Positions 1 to 5,453 of a stretch of DNA of 5,514 nt are shown piece after piece (position 1 is the first letter of the stretch; every line of letters begins with the position of its first letter). Both the position numbers and the translations under genes were made by a program. Location: positions 1 through 5,514 of the forward strand of contig JAAZDZ010000171.1 of assembly GCA_012512545.1 (NCBI GenBank). Reading direction: 5' to 3'. This stretch comes from Alcaligenaceae bacterium. Its GTDB lineage: Bacteria; Pseudomonadota; Gammaproteobacteria; Burkholderiales; Burkholderiaceae_B. The notes beneath the pieces are model-generated. The model did no database searches. It had not been told where the DNA came from and saw nothing but the letters and a program-made list of their open reading frames with translations.

Positions 1-1060
1 CGACGCCTACGGCGACCACCACCGGCAACAAGATGGGAACCAGAATGATGATGGCTGCCAGGGTTTCCATGAACATGCCGACGAACAACAGCAGGATGTT
101 GATCAGCAGCAGAATGATGATGGGGTTGTCGGTCAGGTTGACGATGTAATCCGCAATCATGAAGGGAATGCGCTCAATGGCCAGCATCCGTCCGAAAATG
201 GTGGCAGTCCCCACGATGACGATGACTGTGGCGGATGTCAGGGCCGAGTTCGCGATGACGTCGTACAGGCCCTTGAGCTTGATTTCCTTATGGACGAACA
301 CGCCCACGATGAAACCATATACCACACCGACTGCGGCGGCTTCGGTAGGCGTGAAGATGCCGCCGTAGATACCGCCCAGGATGATGACGGGCACCAGCAA
401 TGCCCACTTGGCGTCCCAGATCGTCGCCAGTTTTTCCTTGGTGGTATAGCGCCTGTCCTCGCCGGTATAGCCCGCTTTCCGGGCTTTCAGGTAGGCGGTG
501 AGGATGAGCACCAGACCGATCAGCAGGCCGGGAATCACACCGGCCAGGAACATCTGGGTAATGGACACATTGGCCGATACCGCATAGATGATCATGGGGA
601 TGCTGGGCGGAATGATGATGCCCAGGCTGCCTGCAGAAGCCAGCACGCCAACGGAAAAACCCTTGTCGTAGCCCGCGCGCGCCATGGCCGGAAGCAACAG
701 ACCGCCAATGGCCGCCACGGTGGCGGGGCCGGAACCTGAAATGGCGGCGAAGAACATGCAGGTCACTACGCCGATCACGGCCAGGCCGCCGGTATACCGG
801 CCAAAGAATACGTTGGCCACAGTAAGCAGGCGGCGGGAAAGGCCGCCCACGCCCATGAGGTCGCCCGCCAGAATGAAAAAAGGCACGGCCATCAGGGGGA
901 AGGAGTCTATGGATGTGACCAGGCCCTGGGCAATATAGGTGCTGCTGACCTTGCCGCTGTAAAGCAGTGCCAGGGCCGACGCCAGGCCCAGCGAGATGGC
1001 AATGGGTACGCTGGCAACGAGAAAAGCCAGGAAGCAGCCGAACAATAAGAGGGAAACCAT
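1..1060 (-). CDS. dctM: TRAP transporter large permease subunit DctM (3' end outside window)
   Basis: This is the large membrane subunit of a tripartite ATP-independent periplasmic (TRAP) transporter, which forms the ion-coupled transport channel in the inner membrane. The frame is open from the ATG at 1060 down to the window edge and gives 353 residues; the family is usually about 425, so roughly the last 70 are missing. Hydrophobic membrane segments fill most of the chain, starting at residue 2. Family hallmarks visible are SGSGPATVAAIG at 108-119, GSLGIIIPPSIPMIIY at 144-159, FTPTEAAAVG at about 236-245 and GMFMETLAA at about 328-336. The start codon shares one base with the dctQ stop (TAATG), so translation is probably coupled. 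The family assignment is firm; the transported substrate is not readable from this subunit. Confidence 0.95.
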   Translation of the reverse strand, partial: MVSLLLFGCFLAFLVASVPIAISLGLASALALLYSGKVSSTYIAQGLVTSIDSFPLMAVPFFILAGDLMGVGGLSRRLLTVANVFFGRYTGGLAVIGVVTCMFFAAISGSGPATVAAIGGLLLPAMARAGYDKGFSVGVLASAGSLGIIIPPSIPMIIYAVSANVSITQMFLAGVIPGLLIGLVLILTAYLKARKAGYTGEDRRYTTKEKLATIWDAKWALLVPVIILGGIYGGIFTPTEAAAVGVVYGFIVGVFVHKEIKLKGLYDVIANSALTSATVIVIVGTATIFGRMLAIERIPFMIADYIVNLTDNPIIILLLINILLLFVGMFMETLAAIIILVPILLPVVVAVGV

Positions 1061-1539
1061 TATTGCACCTCGCTGCGGAGAGTTCTGACTTCAATGACGA
1101 TGCGCTGAAGCAGGCGCAGAATCACCAGGCCGAAACCGACCGTGGGGGCAAGGTAGATCCAGCCCATGGGAATCCCCATGGCAGATGATTTTTGCCCGAA
1201 GGAGAAAATCTTCAGGGTCAGTGCATAGCCTTCTTTCATCACCATAACCGCGAATACGATGAACAGCAGGTGCGAAAAAATGGCCGCGTAGCGTTGGTAG
1301 AGGGGGGGCAGTTTGGTAACCGCGGCTTCCACACAGATATGCGCATTACGCTTGACGGCGCAGGCCACGCCTATGTAGGTGGCCCAGATGAAGGCATAGC
1401 GGGCCAGCTCTTCCGACCAGGTCAGCGAGTCGTTCAGGACGTAGCGCATGAACACTTGCGCACCGATCAGGATCGACATCAGCGACAGCAGAAATACCAT
1501 GAGTATTTCTTCGAAATGATTGTCTAGAAACTTGAACAT
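1060..1539 (-). CDS. dctQ: TRAP transporter small permease subunit DctQ
   Basis: This is the small membrane subunit of the TRAP transporter, which partners DctM in the inner membrane. The chosen start gives 159 residues with four hydrophobic segments at about 12-33, 45-65, 84-104 and 124-145. The family motif QVFMRYVLNDSLTWSEELAR lies at about 28-47, followed by YAFIWATYIGVA. An in-frame ATG 12 codons upstream (1575) would give 171 residues. The ATG at 1539 was preferred because DctQ proteins usually begin with a short amphipathic segment like MFKFLDNHFEE. Neither start has a recognisable Shine-Dalgarno sequence: the bases upstream of 1539 are CT-rich rather than GA-rich. The stop overlaps the dctM start by one base. 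Family assignment is firm, start moderately so. Confidence 0.93.
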   Translation of the reverse strand: MFKFLDNHFEEILMVFLLSLMSILIGAQVFMRYVLNDSLTWSEELARYAFIWATYIGVACAVKRNAHICVEAAVTKLPPLYQRYAAIFSHLLFIVFAVMVMKEGYALTLKIFSFGQKSSAMGIPMGWIYLAPTVGFGLVILRLLQRIVIEVRTLRSEVQ

Positions 1540-1625
1540 GATGTGATGTCCGAGGAGAAGAACCCGCGCTGGCATTGATGATGCGGCCAGAGTGGCGCTG
1601 CGGGCGGCAGGGCGGGAGACGCCCT

Positions 1626-1678
1626 GAAAACCGGCGCGCGCTGCGGTGCGTGGTGCTGCAGCGCGCGGGCCTGTTTTC
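1626..1678 (-). promoter_or_regulatory. Long imperfect hairpin between dctP and dctQ
   Basis: The core is a perfect 10-bp stem: CGCGCGCTGC at 1635-1644 pairs with GCAGCGCGCG at 1658-1667, with a 13-base loop. It extends outward through a two-base bulge (1668-1669), two G-C pairs, one mismatch and a further 6-bp stem (GAAAAC at 1626-1631 with GTTTTC at 1673-1678). On the transcribed strand the distal arm ends in GTTTTC, a short U-run. It lies 35 bases after the dctP stop and well before dctQ. In transporter operons such structures can act as partial terminators or as 3'-end stabilisers that make the binding protein more abundant than the permeases. That role is an inference here. Confidence 0.6.
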
Positions 1679-1713
1679 CGGAATCCGGCTCAGGCTGGAA
1701 ACCTGTACCGGTG

Positions 1714-2718
1714 TTAGTTGTTGACTTCTGCCAGGATGGCGTCCACGATTTCCGCGCCTACGCGCTTTTTCACCATTTCGTGAATGGGGCCCATGCGGCT
1801 GGCAAAGGCTTCAAGTTCGGCTGGTGTCAGTTCGGTAATGGTGACATCCGGCATGGCGGCAACGGCTGCGTCGTCCGCTTTCTGGGCGAGGTCGCGCTGG
1901 TATTCGGTGGTTTTGGCGACGGCAGCTTCCAGAATGGCCTTGTCTTCATCGCTCATGCGGTTGTAGACATCCGGGTTGATCAGCACAGGCCACGGGGAAT
2001 ACACGTGGTTGGTCTTGGTGATGTACTTCTGGACCTCGTGGAATTTCATGTCGTAGAACAGATTGATCGGGCCTTCCTGCGCATCGAATGTGCCTTGCTG
2101 CAAGGCGGTGAACAGCTCGCCGAATGCCAGCGGCGCGGGGTTGGCGCCTTCTTCACGCCAGGCCGCGATATGCACCTCGTTTTCCATGGTGCGCATCTTC
2201 ATGCCCTTGAGGTCGTCGGGCGATTTGATGACCTGCTTGTTGTTGGTAAGCTGGCGGAAGCCGTTTTCCCAGTAACCCAGGCCCTTGATGCCGACTTTTT
2301 CCAGGCTGGCAAGCAGGTTCTGGCCGATTTCGCCATCCAGCACGCGGTAAACACCTTCGCGGTCCTTGAACATGAAGGGGATGTCCAGAGCAAAGAACTG
2401 CGGGTTGAAGTTACCCAGCACAGCCGAGGAAATGAATGTCATGTCAACGTTGCCCAACTGGATGCTCTCCACCAGTTCGCGCTCGCTGCCCAGCTGCGAG
2501 CTGGGGAAGATTTCAACCGTGATGCGGCCATCGGTTTTCTCGGCCAGCTCTTTGGCGAGGAACTCAAAAGCCTTGTGGCCGGTATTGCTGGTCGAGGCGG
2601 CGTGGCCGGCCTTCAGTACCATTTTGTCTTTGGCGGCTGCGGGGCCTGCGAAAATTGCGCACAGGCCGACGGCCAGGGCTGCGGAACGAAAGAATCGCTT
2701 GGGAAGGGTAAAAGTCAT
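1714..2718 (-). CDS. dctP: TRAP transporter periplasmic solute-binding protein, DctP family
   Basis: This periplasmic protein captures the substrate and delivers it to the DctQM permease. It has 334 residues, normal for the family. The N-terminus is a Sec signal peptide: KRFFR at 7-11, hydrophobic core about 13-25, and probable cleavage after A29 (GPAAA then KDK). The mature part carries typical DctP motifs: LVESIQLGNVDMTFISS at about 82-98, YWENGFRQLTNNK at 149-161, and DLKGMKMRTMENEVH at 169-183, where R176 aligns with the conserved arginine that binds the substrate carboxylate. GANPAPLAFGELFTALQQGT follows at 191-210. The next block reads FDAQEGPINLF (211-221), where many DctP proteins have DGQENP, so the pocket differs there. 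The start at 2718 was chosen over an ATG 50 codons upstream because it begins the signal peptide and has GGAG eight bases before it. The ligand is probably an organic acid. Confidence 0.95.
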   Translation of the reverse strand: MTFTLPKRFFRSAALAVGLCAIFAGPAAAKDKMVLKAGHAASTSNTGHKAFEFLAKELAEKTDGRITVEIFPSSQLGSERELVESIQLGNVDMTFISSAVLGNFNPQFFALDIPFMFKDREGVYRVLDGEIGQNLLASLEKVGIKGLGYWENGFRQLTNNKQVIKSPDDLKGMKMRTMENEVHIAAWREEGANPAPLAFGELFTALQQGTFDAQEGPINLFYDMKFHEVQKYITKTNHVYSPWPVLINPDVYNRMSDEDKAILEAAVAKTTEYQRDLAQKADDAAVAAMPDVTITELTPAELEAFASRMGPIHEMVKKRVGAEIVDAILAEVNN

Positions 2719-2901
2719 TACGTCATCTCCACATGGGTGTTTCTCGCCGCGGCGGATTTGCCGCGACCCGTATTCTGTTGGGTTCGGTACGCAGGCCAGA
2801 CCGCTTTCAGTGACAGTGTGCTGTTTGATGAGTTGCGCACTTATATTTGGATCAACCGAACCAGACACTGGACACTGTTGCGGGACGACGCTGCAACCTA
2901 G
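2719..2901 (-). promoter_or_regulatory. Long dctP leader with inverted repeats
   Basis: If the promoter at 2908-2936 is used, dctP has a leader of about 180 bases, long for a simple transporter gene. It contains GGTTCGGT at 2781-2788 and its exact inverse at 2855-2862; a CAGTGACAGTG doublet at 2808-2818; a tandem GACACTG pair at 2864-2877; and ACAGTGT (2813-2819) facing its inverse at 2872-2878. The ribosome site is GGAG (transcript sense) at 2727-2730, eight bases before the ATG. The sequence between GGAG and the start reads ATGACGTA, forming a two-codon reading frame whose TAA overlaps the dctP ATG by one base. No known riboswitch is recognised. The repeats could be protein sites or RNA structure. 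Confidence 0.4.
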
Positions 2902-2907
2902 TCGTTG

Positions 2908-2936
2908 ATTGTAGTTTCGTGTTAAATTTTTTTCAA
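2908..2936 (-). promoter_or_regulatory. Predicted sigma70-type promoter of dctPQM
   Basis: On the minus strand, TTGAAA (2936-2931) is followed by a 17-base spacer and TACAAT (2913-2908). The hexamers match TTGACA and TATAAT at five of six positions each if TTGAAA is taken with one mismatch. The surrounding stretch 2922-2941 is AT-rich. Transcription would start near 2901. This is the best promoter-like sequence in the divergent region. Confidence 0.65.
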
Positions 2937-2949
2937 TTAATGAGTTTGG

Positions 2950-2966
2950 TTCTCACTATTTGAGAA
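2950..2966. promoter_or_regulatory. Candidate operator, 6-5-6 inverted repeat
   Basis: TTCTCA at 2950-2955 and TGAGAA at 2961-2966 form a perfect inverted repeat with a five-base centre (CTATT). The centre lies about 57 bases upstream of the predicted dctP transcription start and about 51 bases before the dehydrogenase start codon. A 17-bp dyad in this place suits a dimeric regulator, and the IclR protein encoded at 4496-5296 is the natural candidate. No experimental site is known to me for this protein, so the pairing is inferred from position and symmetry only. Confidence 0.45.
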
Positions 2967-2993
2967 TTCAGGCGATGAATAAGACAAGTTACT

Positions 2994-3000
2994 AAAGGAG
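2994..3000 (+). promoter_or_regulatory. Strong ribosome binding site of the FAD dehydrogenase
   Basis: AAAGGAG sits eight bases before the ATG at 3009. It is the strongest Shine-Dalgarno sequence in the window and fixes the start of the rightward gene. No convincing plus-strand -35/-10 pair was found upstream. The inverted repeat at 2950-2966 lies where such a promoter would be expected. Confidence 0.85.
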
Positions 3001-3008
3001 CATTTGCT

Positions 3009-4439
3009 ATGACCGTTCTCCAGCAACCCCAGGGGGGCACCGTGGGCGGCAACGCCGATGAAGTGCTGGCCGCTCTCCAGAACGCATTGGGAGAAAGCGA
3101 ACTGCTGACGGGCACCGCCATCAGCGATAAATACCTCAAGGATTGGAGCGGTGAGCGCGGGCAAATGCCATTGGCGGTGCTGCGGCCTCGTTCCACTGAA
3201 GAAGTCTCAAAGGCGCTGGCCGTGTGCCATGCGCATCACTGGCCGGTAGTTCCGCAGGGCGGCCTGACTGGCCTGGCGGGCGGCGCTGTGCCTTCTGAAG
3301 GTGCGGTGGTGATCTCCCTGGAACGCATGAGCGGGGTGGAAGAGATTGACGCGGCTTCCGCCACCCTGACTGTCTTGGCAGGCACACCGCTACAGGCCGC
3401 CCAGGAAGCTGCACAGCAGGCGGGCTTTTTCCTGGCTCTGGATCTCGGCGCGCGCGGCTCCTGCCAGGTGGGCGGCAATATTGCCACCAACGCAGGCGGT
3501 AACCGGGTGATCCGCTATGGCATGGCGCGCGACCTGGTGCTGGGCCTGGAAGTGGTGCTGGCGGATGGCACGGTGTTGTCCATGCTGAATAAAATGGTCA
3601 AGAACAATGCCGGCCCGGATCTCAAAGGTCTGTTCATCGGCACCGAAGGCACCATGGGCATCATTACCCGCGCCGTGTTGCGCCTGCATCCGGGGGTGAC
3701 AGGCGCCAATACCGCGTTGATCGCCCTGACTGGATTCGATGCCGTGGTCAAGCTGCTGCGTCATGCCCAGCAAAGGTTGTCGGGGCTGGTCAGTGCCTAT
3801 GAAGTCATGTGGGCCGATTACTATCAGTCAGCCACCACGGTGGGCGGCATCCGCGCGCCATTGCCAGCGGATTATCCTGTCTATGTGCTGATGGACATGC
3901 AGGCTGCCGACCCCGAAGAAAACGCGGAACGCTTCGCCGCAATACTGGAACACGCGCTGGAGCAAGGCTGGGCACTGGATGCCGCCGTGGCGCAATCTCA
4001 TGCAGATGCCGAAGACTTCTGGGCTCTGCGTGATTCCATCGCTGAAATGCTCAATGCGTATGCGCCCACCATCAACTTCGATGTGTCGTTCCCGATTTCC
4101 CTGATCGGGCAATGCGTGGAGCGGTTGCGGGCCGTTATGGCCGATAAATTCCCCGGTATCCACGCCATGTATTTCGGCCATGTGGGCGATGGCAATGGGC
4201 ACATTGTGGTCGGGCCGTTGCCAGACGATAACCGCCAGACCGAACGTGCGGTGGAAGACGCCTTCTACGAGGTGACCCGTGAACTGGGCGGCTCTGTTTC
4301 TGCTGAACATGGCATCGGCATTCATAAAAAGCCCTATCTGGGGCATAGCCGCAGCCAGGCCGAGCTGGATGTGATCAGAAACATGAAACGCGCGGTGGAC
4401 CCGCGCGGCATTCTCAATCCGGGGAAAATCCTCGATTAA
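3009..4439 (+). CDS. FAD-binding 2-hydroxyacid dehydrogenase (GlcD / D-lactate / D-2-hydroxyglutarate dehydrogenase group)
   Basis: This is a flavoenzyme of the VAO/PCMH superfamily, predicted to oxidise a 2-hydroxyacid, probably the D-form, to a 2-oxoacid. It has 476 residues. An N-terminal FAD-binding domain covers about 53-230: PVVPQGGLTGLAGGAVP at 79-95, SCQVGGNIATNAGGNRVIRYG at about 151-171, RDLVLGLEVVLADGT at 174-188 and DLKGLFIGTEGTMGIIT at 204-220. A C-terminal FAD-oxidase domain follows. It ends with GHVGDGNGH at 390-398, SAEHGIG at 431-437 and DPRGILNPGKIL at 464-475. H391, H398 and E433 match the metal ligands and H434 the catalytic base known from human D-2-hydroxyglutarate dehydrogenase. 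There is no iron-sulfur domain and no glcE or glcF beside it, so it is not a three-subunit glycolate oxidase. Electrons probably go to quinone, cytochrome or ETF; the sequence does not say which. No signal peptide is seen, so it is probably cytoplasmic or peripheral to the membrane. Family firm, substrate unknown. Confidence 0.92.
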   Translation: MTVLQQPQGGTVGGNADEVLAALQNALGESELLTGTAISDKYLKDWSGERGQMPLAVLRPRSTEEVSKALAVCHAHHWPVVPQGGLTGLAGGAVPSEGAVVISLERMSGVEEIDAASATLTVLAGTPLQAAQEAAQQAGFFLALDLGARGSCQVGGNIATNAGGNRVIRYGMARDLVLGLEVVLADGTVLSMLNKMVKNNAGPDLKGLFIGTEGTMGIITRAVLRLHPGVTGANTALIALTGFDAVVKLLRHAQQRLSGLVSAYEVMWADYYQSATTVGGIRAPLPADYPVYVLMDMQAADPEENAERFAAILEHALEQGWALDAAVAQSHADAEDFWALRDSIAEMLNAYAPTINFDVSFPISLIGQCVERLRAVMADKFPGIHAMYFGHVGDGNGHIVVGPLPDDNRQTERAVEDAFYEVTRELGGSVSAEHGIGIHKKPYLGHSRSQAELDVIRNMKRAVDPRGILNPGKILD

Positions 4440-4450
4440 GCAGGGGACAG

Positions 4451-4485
4451 AGCCTTCAGGCAGGCGCCTGCCCCGCCCGAAGGCT
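4451..4485. terminator. Hairpin between convergent genes, possible bidirectional terminator
   Basis: AGCCTTC at 4451-4457 pairs with GAAGGCT at 4479-4485. Inside the loop lies a perfect 14-base palindrome, GGCAGGCGCCTGCC at 4459-4472. An alternative pairing is CAGGCAG (4457-4463) with CTGCCTG (4484-4490). The hairpin sits 11 bases after the dehydrogenase stop and 10 bases from the iclR stop, the right place for a shared terminator. No T-run follows on either strand, so intrinsic termination is uncertain. Confidence 0.45.
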
Positions 4486-4495
4486 GCCTGCGGTG

Positions 4496-5296
4496 TCAGA
4501 GGGTGGTGGCACCCAGTTCGGCGCTGATCTGCCGGGCGCTCTTCTGGACGGAGGCAACCAGCTTGGTCATGCGTTCCGGGCTCATGTATTCAATCGTGCT
4601 GGATACGCTGATGGCCGCGACGATGCGGCCACTGCTGTCGCGCACAGGCGCAGCCACGCAGCGGATGGACTGCTCGTCTTCGCCCAAATCATACGAATAG
4701 CCGTTTTTTGTGTAGGCCCGCATGGTCTGCAGCCATTGCTCCAGCGTTGCAGGCACGCGCAGCAGGTGGGCATTGCGCTCGTAGATCTTGCGCCATTCCT
4801 CTTCTCCCGCGTCCATCAGCAGGGCCTTGCCAATGCCTGTTGATATCAGCGGCTTGCTGCCGCCAATGCGCGAGCTGATTTCCACCGCGCGGCGGCTGGC
4901 TATTTTGTCCAGGTAAATGACCTGATCCTGTTCGGCATAGCCCAGGTGGACGGTGTCGGAAGTTTCCCGTGCCAGGCGCTCCAGTATGGGGTGTGCCATC
5001 CGGGTGAGATCCACCTGGGAATAGGCGCGGTAGCCCAGTTCCAGCAATTTGCGGCCCAGCCGGTAGCCGCGCACCGCATCGCGCGTGACATAGTGGCGCG
5101 CCTGCAGCGCGGAAAGAATGCGGTGAGTGGTGCTGTAGGTCATGCCGGTCTTGGCGGCCAGACCGGCAATGTCAGCAACGCCTTCGGAGACGGCCTCAAT
5201 GATGTCCAGACCCCGCATCAGGGTTTGGCTGGAAGGGGTTTTGCCTGCCGTGGCAGAGGGAGGGACGGGTTTCCCGGAGGGCTGTTTGTCTTGCAC
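4496..5296 (-). CDS. IclR-family transcriptional regulator
   Basis: This is a DNA-binding regulator of 266 residues, slightly longer than the usual 250 or so. After a polar, probably flexible tail (1-22) comes the winged helix-turn-helix domain at about 24-83, with QTLMRGLDIIEAV, then GLAAKTGMTYSTTHRILSAL and the wing YVTRDAVRGYRLG. The effector-binding domain covers about 90-262 and shows the family patterns RLARETSDTVHLG, STGIGKALL at 152-160, GEDEQSIRCVAAPVRD at 205-220 and GRIVAAISVSS at 223-233. The start is GTG at 5296: an in-frame TGA lies four codons upstream, and the next candidate, ATG at 5218 (residue 27), would cut into the helix-turn-helix domain. The GTG has no well-spaced Shine-Dalgarno sequence; only AAAG touches it. 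IclR proteins often control neighbouring uptake and catabolic genes and their own gene. Control of this locus is inferred from neighbourhood. Confidence 0.95.
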   Translation of the reverse strand: MQDKQPSGKPVPPSATAGKTPSSQTLMRGLDIIEAVSEGVADIAGLAAKTGMTYSTTHRILSALQARHYVTRDAVRGYRLGRKLLELGYRAYSQVDLTRMAHPILERLARETSDTVHLGYAEQDQVIYLDKIASRRAVEISSRIGGSKPLISTGIGKALLMDAGEEEWRKIYERNAHLLRVPATLEQWLQTMRAYTKNGYSYDLGEDEQSIRCVAAPVRDSSGRIVAAISVSSTIEYMSPERMTKLVASVQKSARQISAELGATTL

Positions 5297-5324
5297 CTTT
5301 ACTGCTCAATGTACGCTTCTGGAC

Positions 5325-5341
5325 GCATCCATTGCGGATGC
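5325..5341. promoter_or_regulatory. Inverted repeat upstream of iclR, possible autoregulatory site
   Basis: GCATCC at 5325-5330 and GGATGC at 5336-5341 form a perfect inverted repeat with a five-base centre. The geometry equals the repeat at 2950-2966 but the half-site sequence differs. It lies 28 bases before the iclR start codon, downstream of the promoter predicted at 5376-5404. A second short repeat, GCGCC at 5346-5350 and GGCGC at 5357-5361, is next to it. It may be an operator or a leader hairpin. Confidence 0.35.
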
Positions 5342-5375
5342 TGCTGCGCCTGAAATGGCGCTTACATGGCTGCTA

Positions 5376-5404
5376 ATGATAGGTAAGACCGCGAGCGGGT
5401 GCAA
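5376..5404 (-). promoter_or_regulatory. Possible promoter of the iclR gene
   Basis: On the minus strand, TTGCAC (5404-5399) is followed by a 17-base spacer and TATCAT (5381-5376). The -10 matches consensus at five of six bases; the -35 only at its first three. Transcription would start near 5369, leaving a leader of about 70 bases. A second -10-like hexamer, TACATT at 5313-5308, lies so close to the GTG that its transcript would be almost leaderless, and it has no good -35. Confidence 0.4.
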
Positions 5405-5445
5405 CAGCGCTGCCCGCCGCCATACAGGGGCGGCGGGCAGCGCTG
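5405..5445 (-). terminator. Perfect 17-bp stem-loop after the partial right-hand gene
   Basis: CAGCGCTGCCCGCCGCC at 5405-5421 pairs perfectly with 5429-5445 around a seven-base loop (ATACAGG). It begins eight bases after the stop codon of the partial gene at 5454-5514. On the minus strand the stem is followed by TTGCACC, so the T-run is very short, but the stem is extremely GC-rich. Intrinsic terminator is the likeliest role. The following bases overlap the predicted iclR -35. Confidence 0.7.
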
Positions 5446-5453
5446 GGCCGACT

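Noticed and set aside
288..1094. Minus-strand open frame of 268 codons starting near dctM
   Set aside because: It is the shifted frame of dctM. The true frame starts at 1060 and shows all DctM motifs; this one is rich in Arg, His and Pro without membrane segments.
2719..2868. Fifty-residue N-terminal extension of dctP from the ATG at 2868
   Set aside because: It would bury the signal peptide at residue 51. The ATG at 2718 begins a normal signal peptide and has a spaced GGAG.
1711..2901. Plus-strand open frame of 396 codons covering dctP in antisense
   Set aside because: It is the shadow of a GC-rich gene. The protein is rich in His, Phe and Gly with no domain pattern, while the opposite strand has an intact signal peptide and all DctP motifs.
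3828..4346. Minus-strand open frame of 172 codons opposite the dehydrogenase
   Set aside because: It overlaps the conserved C-terminal motifs of the dehydrogenase in antisense and has only shadow-like composition.
3009..4439. Calling the dehydrogenase glycolate oxidase subunit GlcD
   Set aside because: No glcE or glcF follows: the next gene is a convergent regulator. The protein also carries the single-subunit type metal site, so no gene symbol was assigned.
4946..5353. Plus-strand open frame of 135 codons opposite iclR
   Set aside because: It is antisense to the helix-turn-helix region of a well-supported IclR gene, with no ribosome site or recognisable domain.
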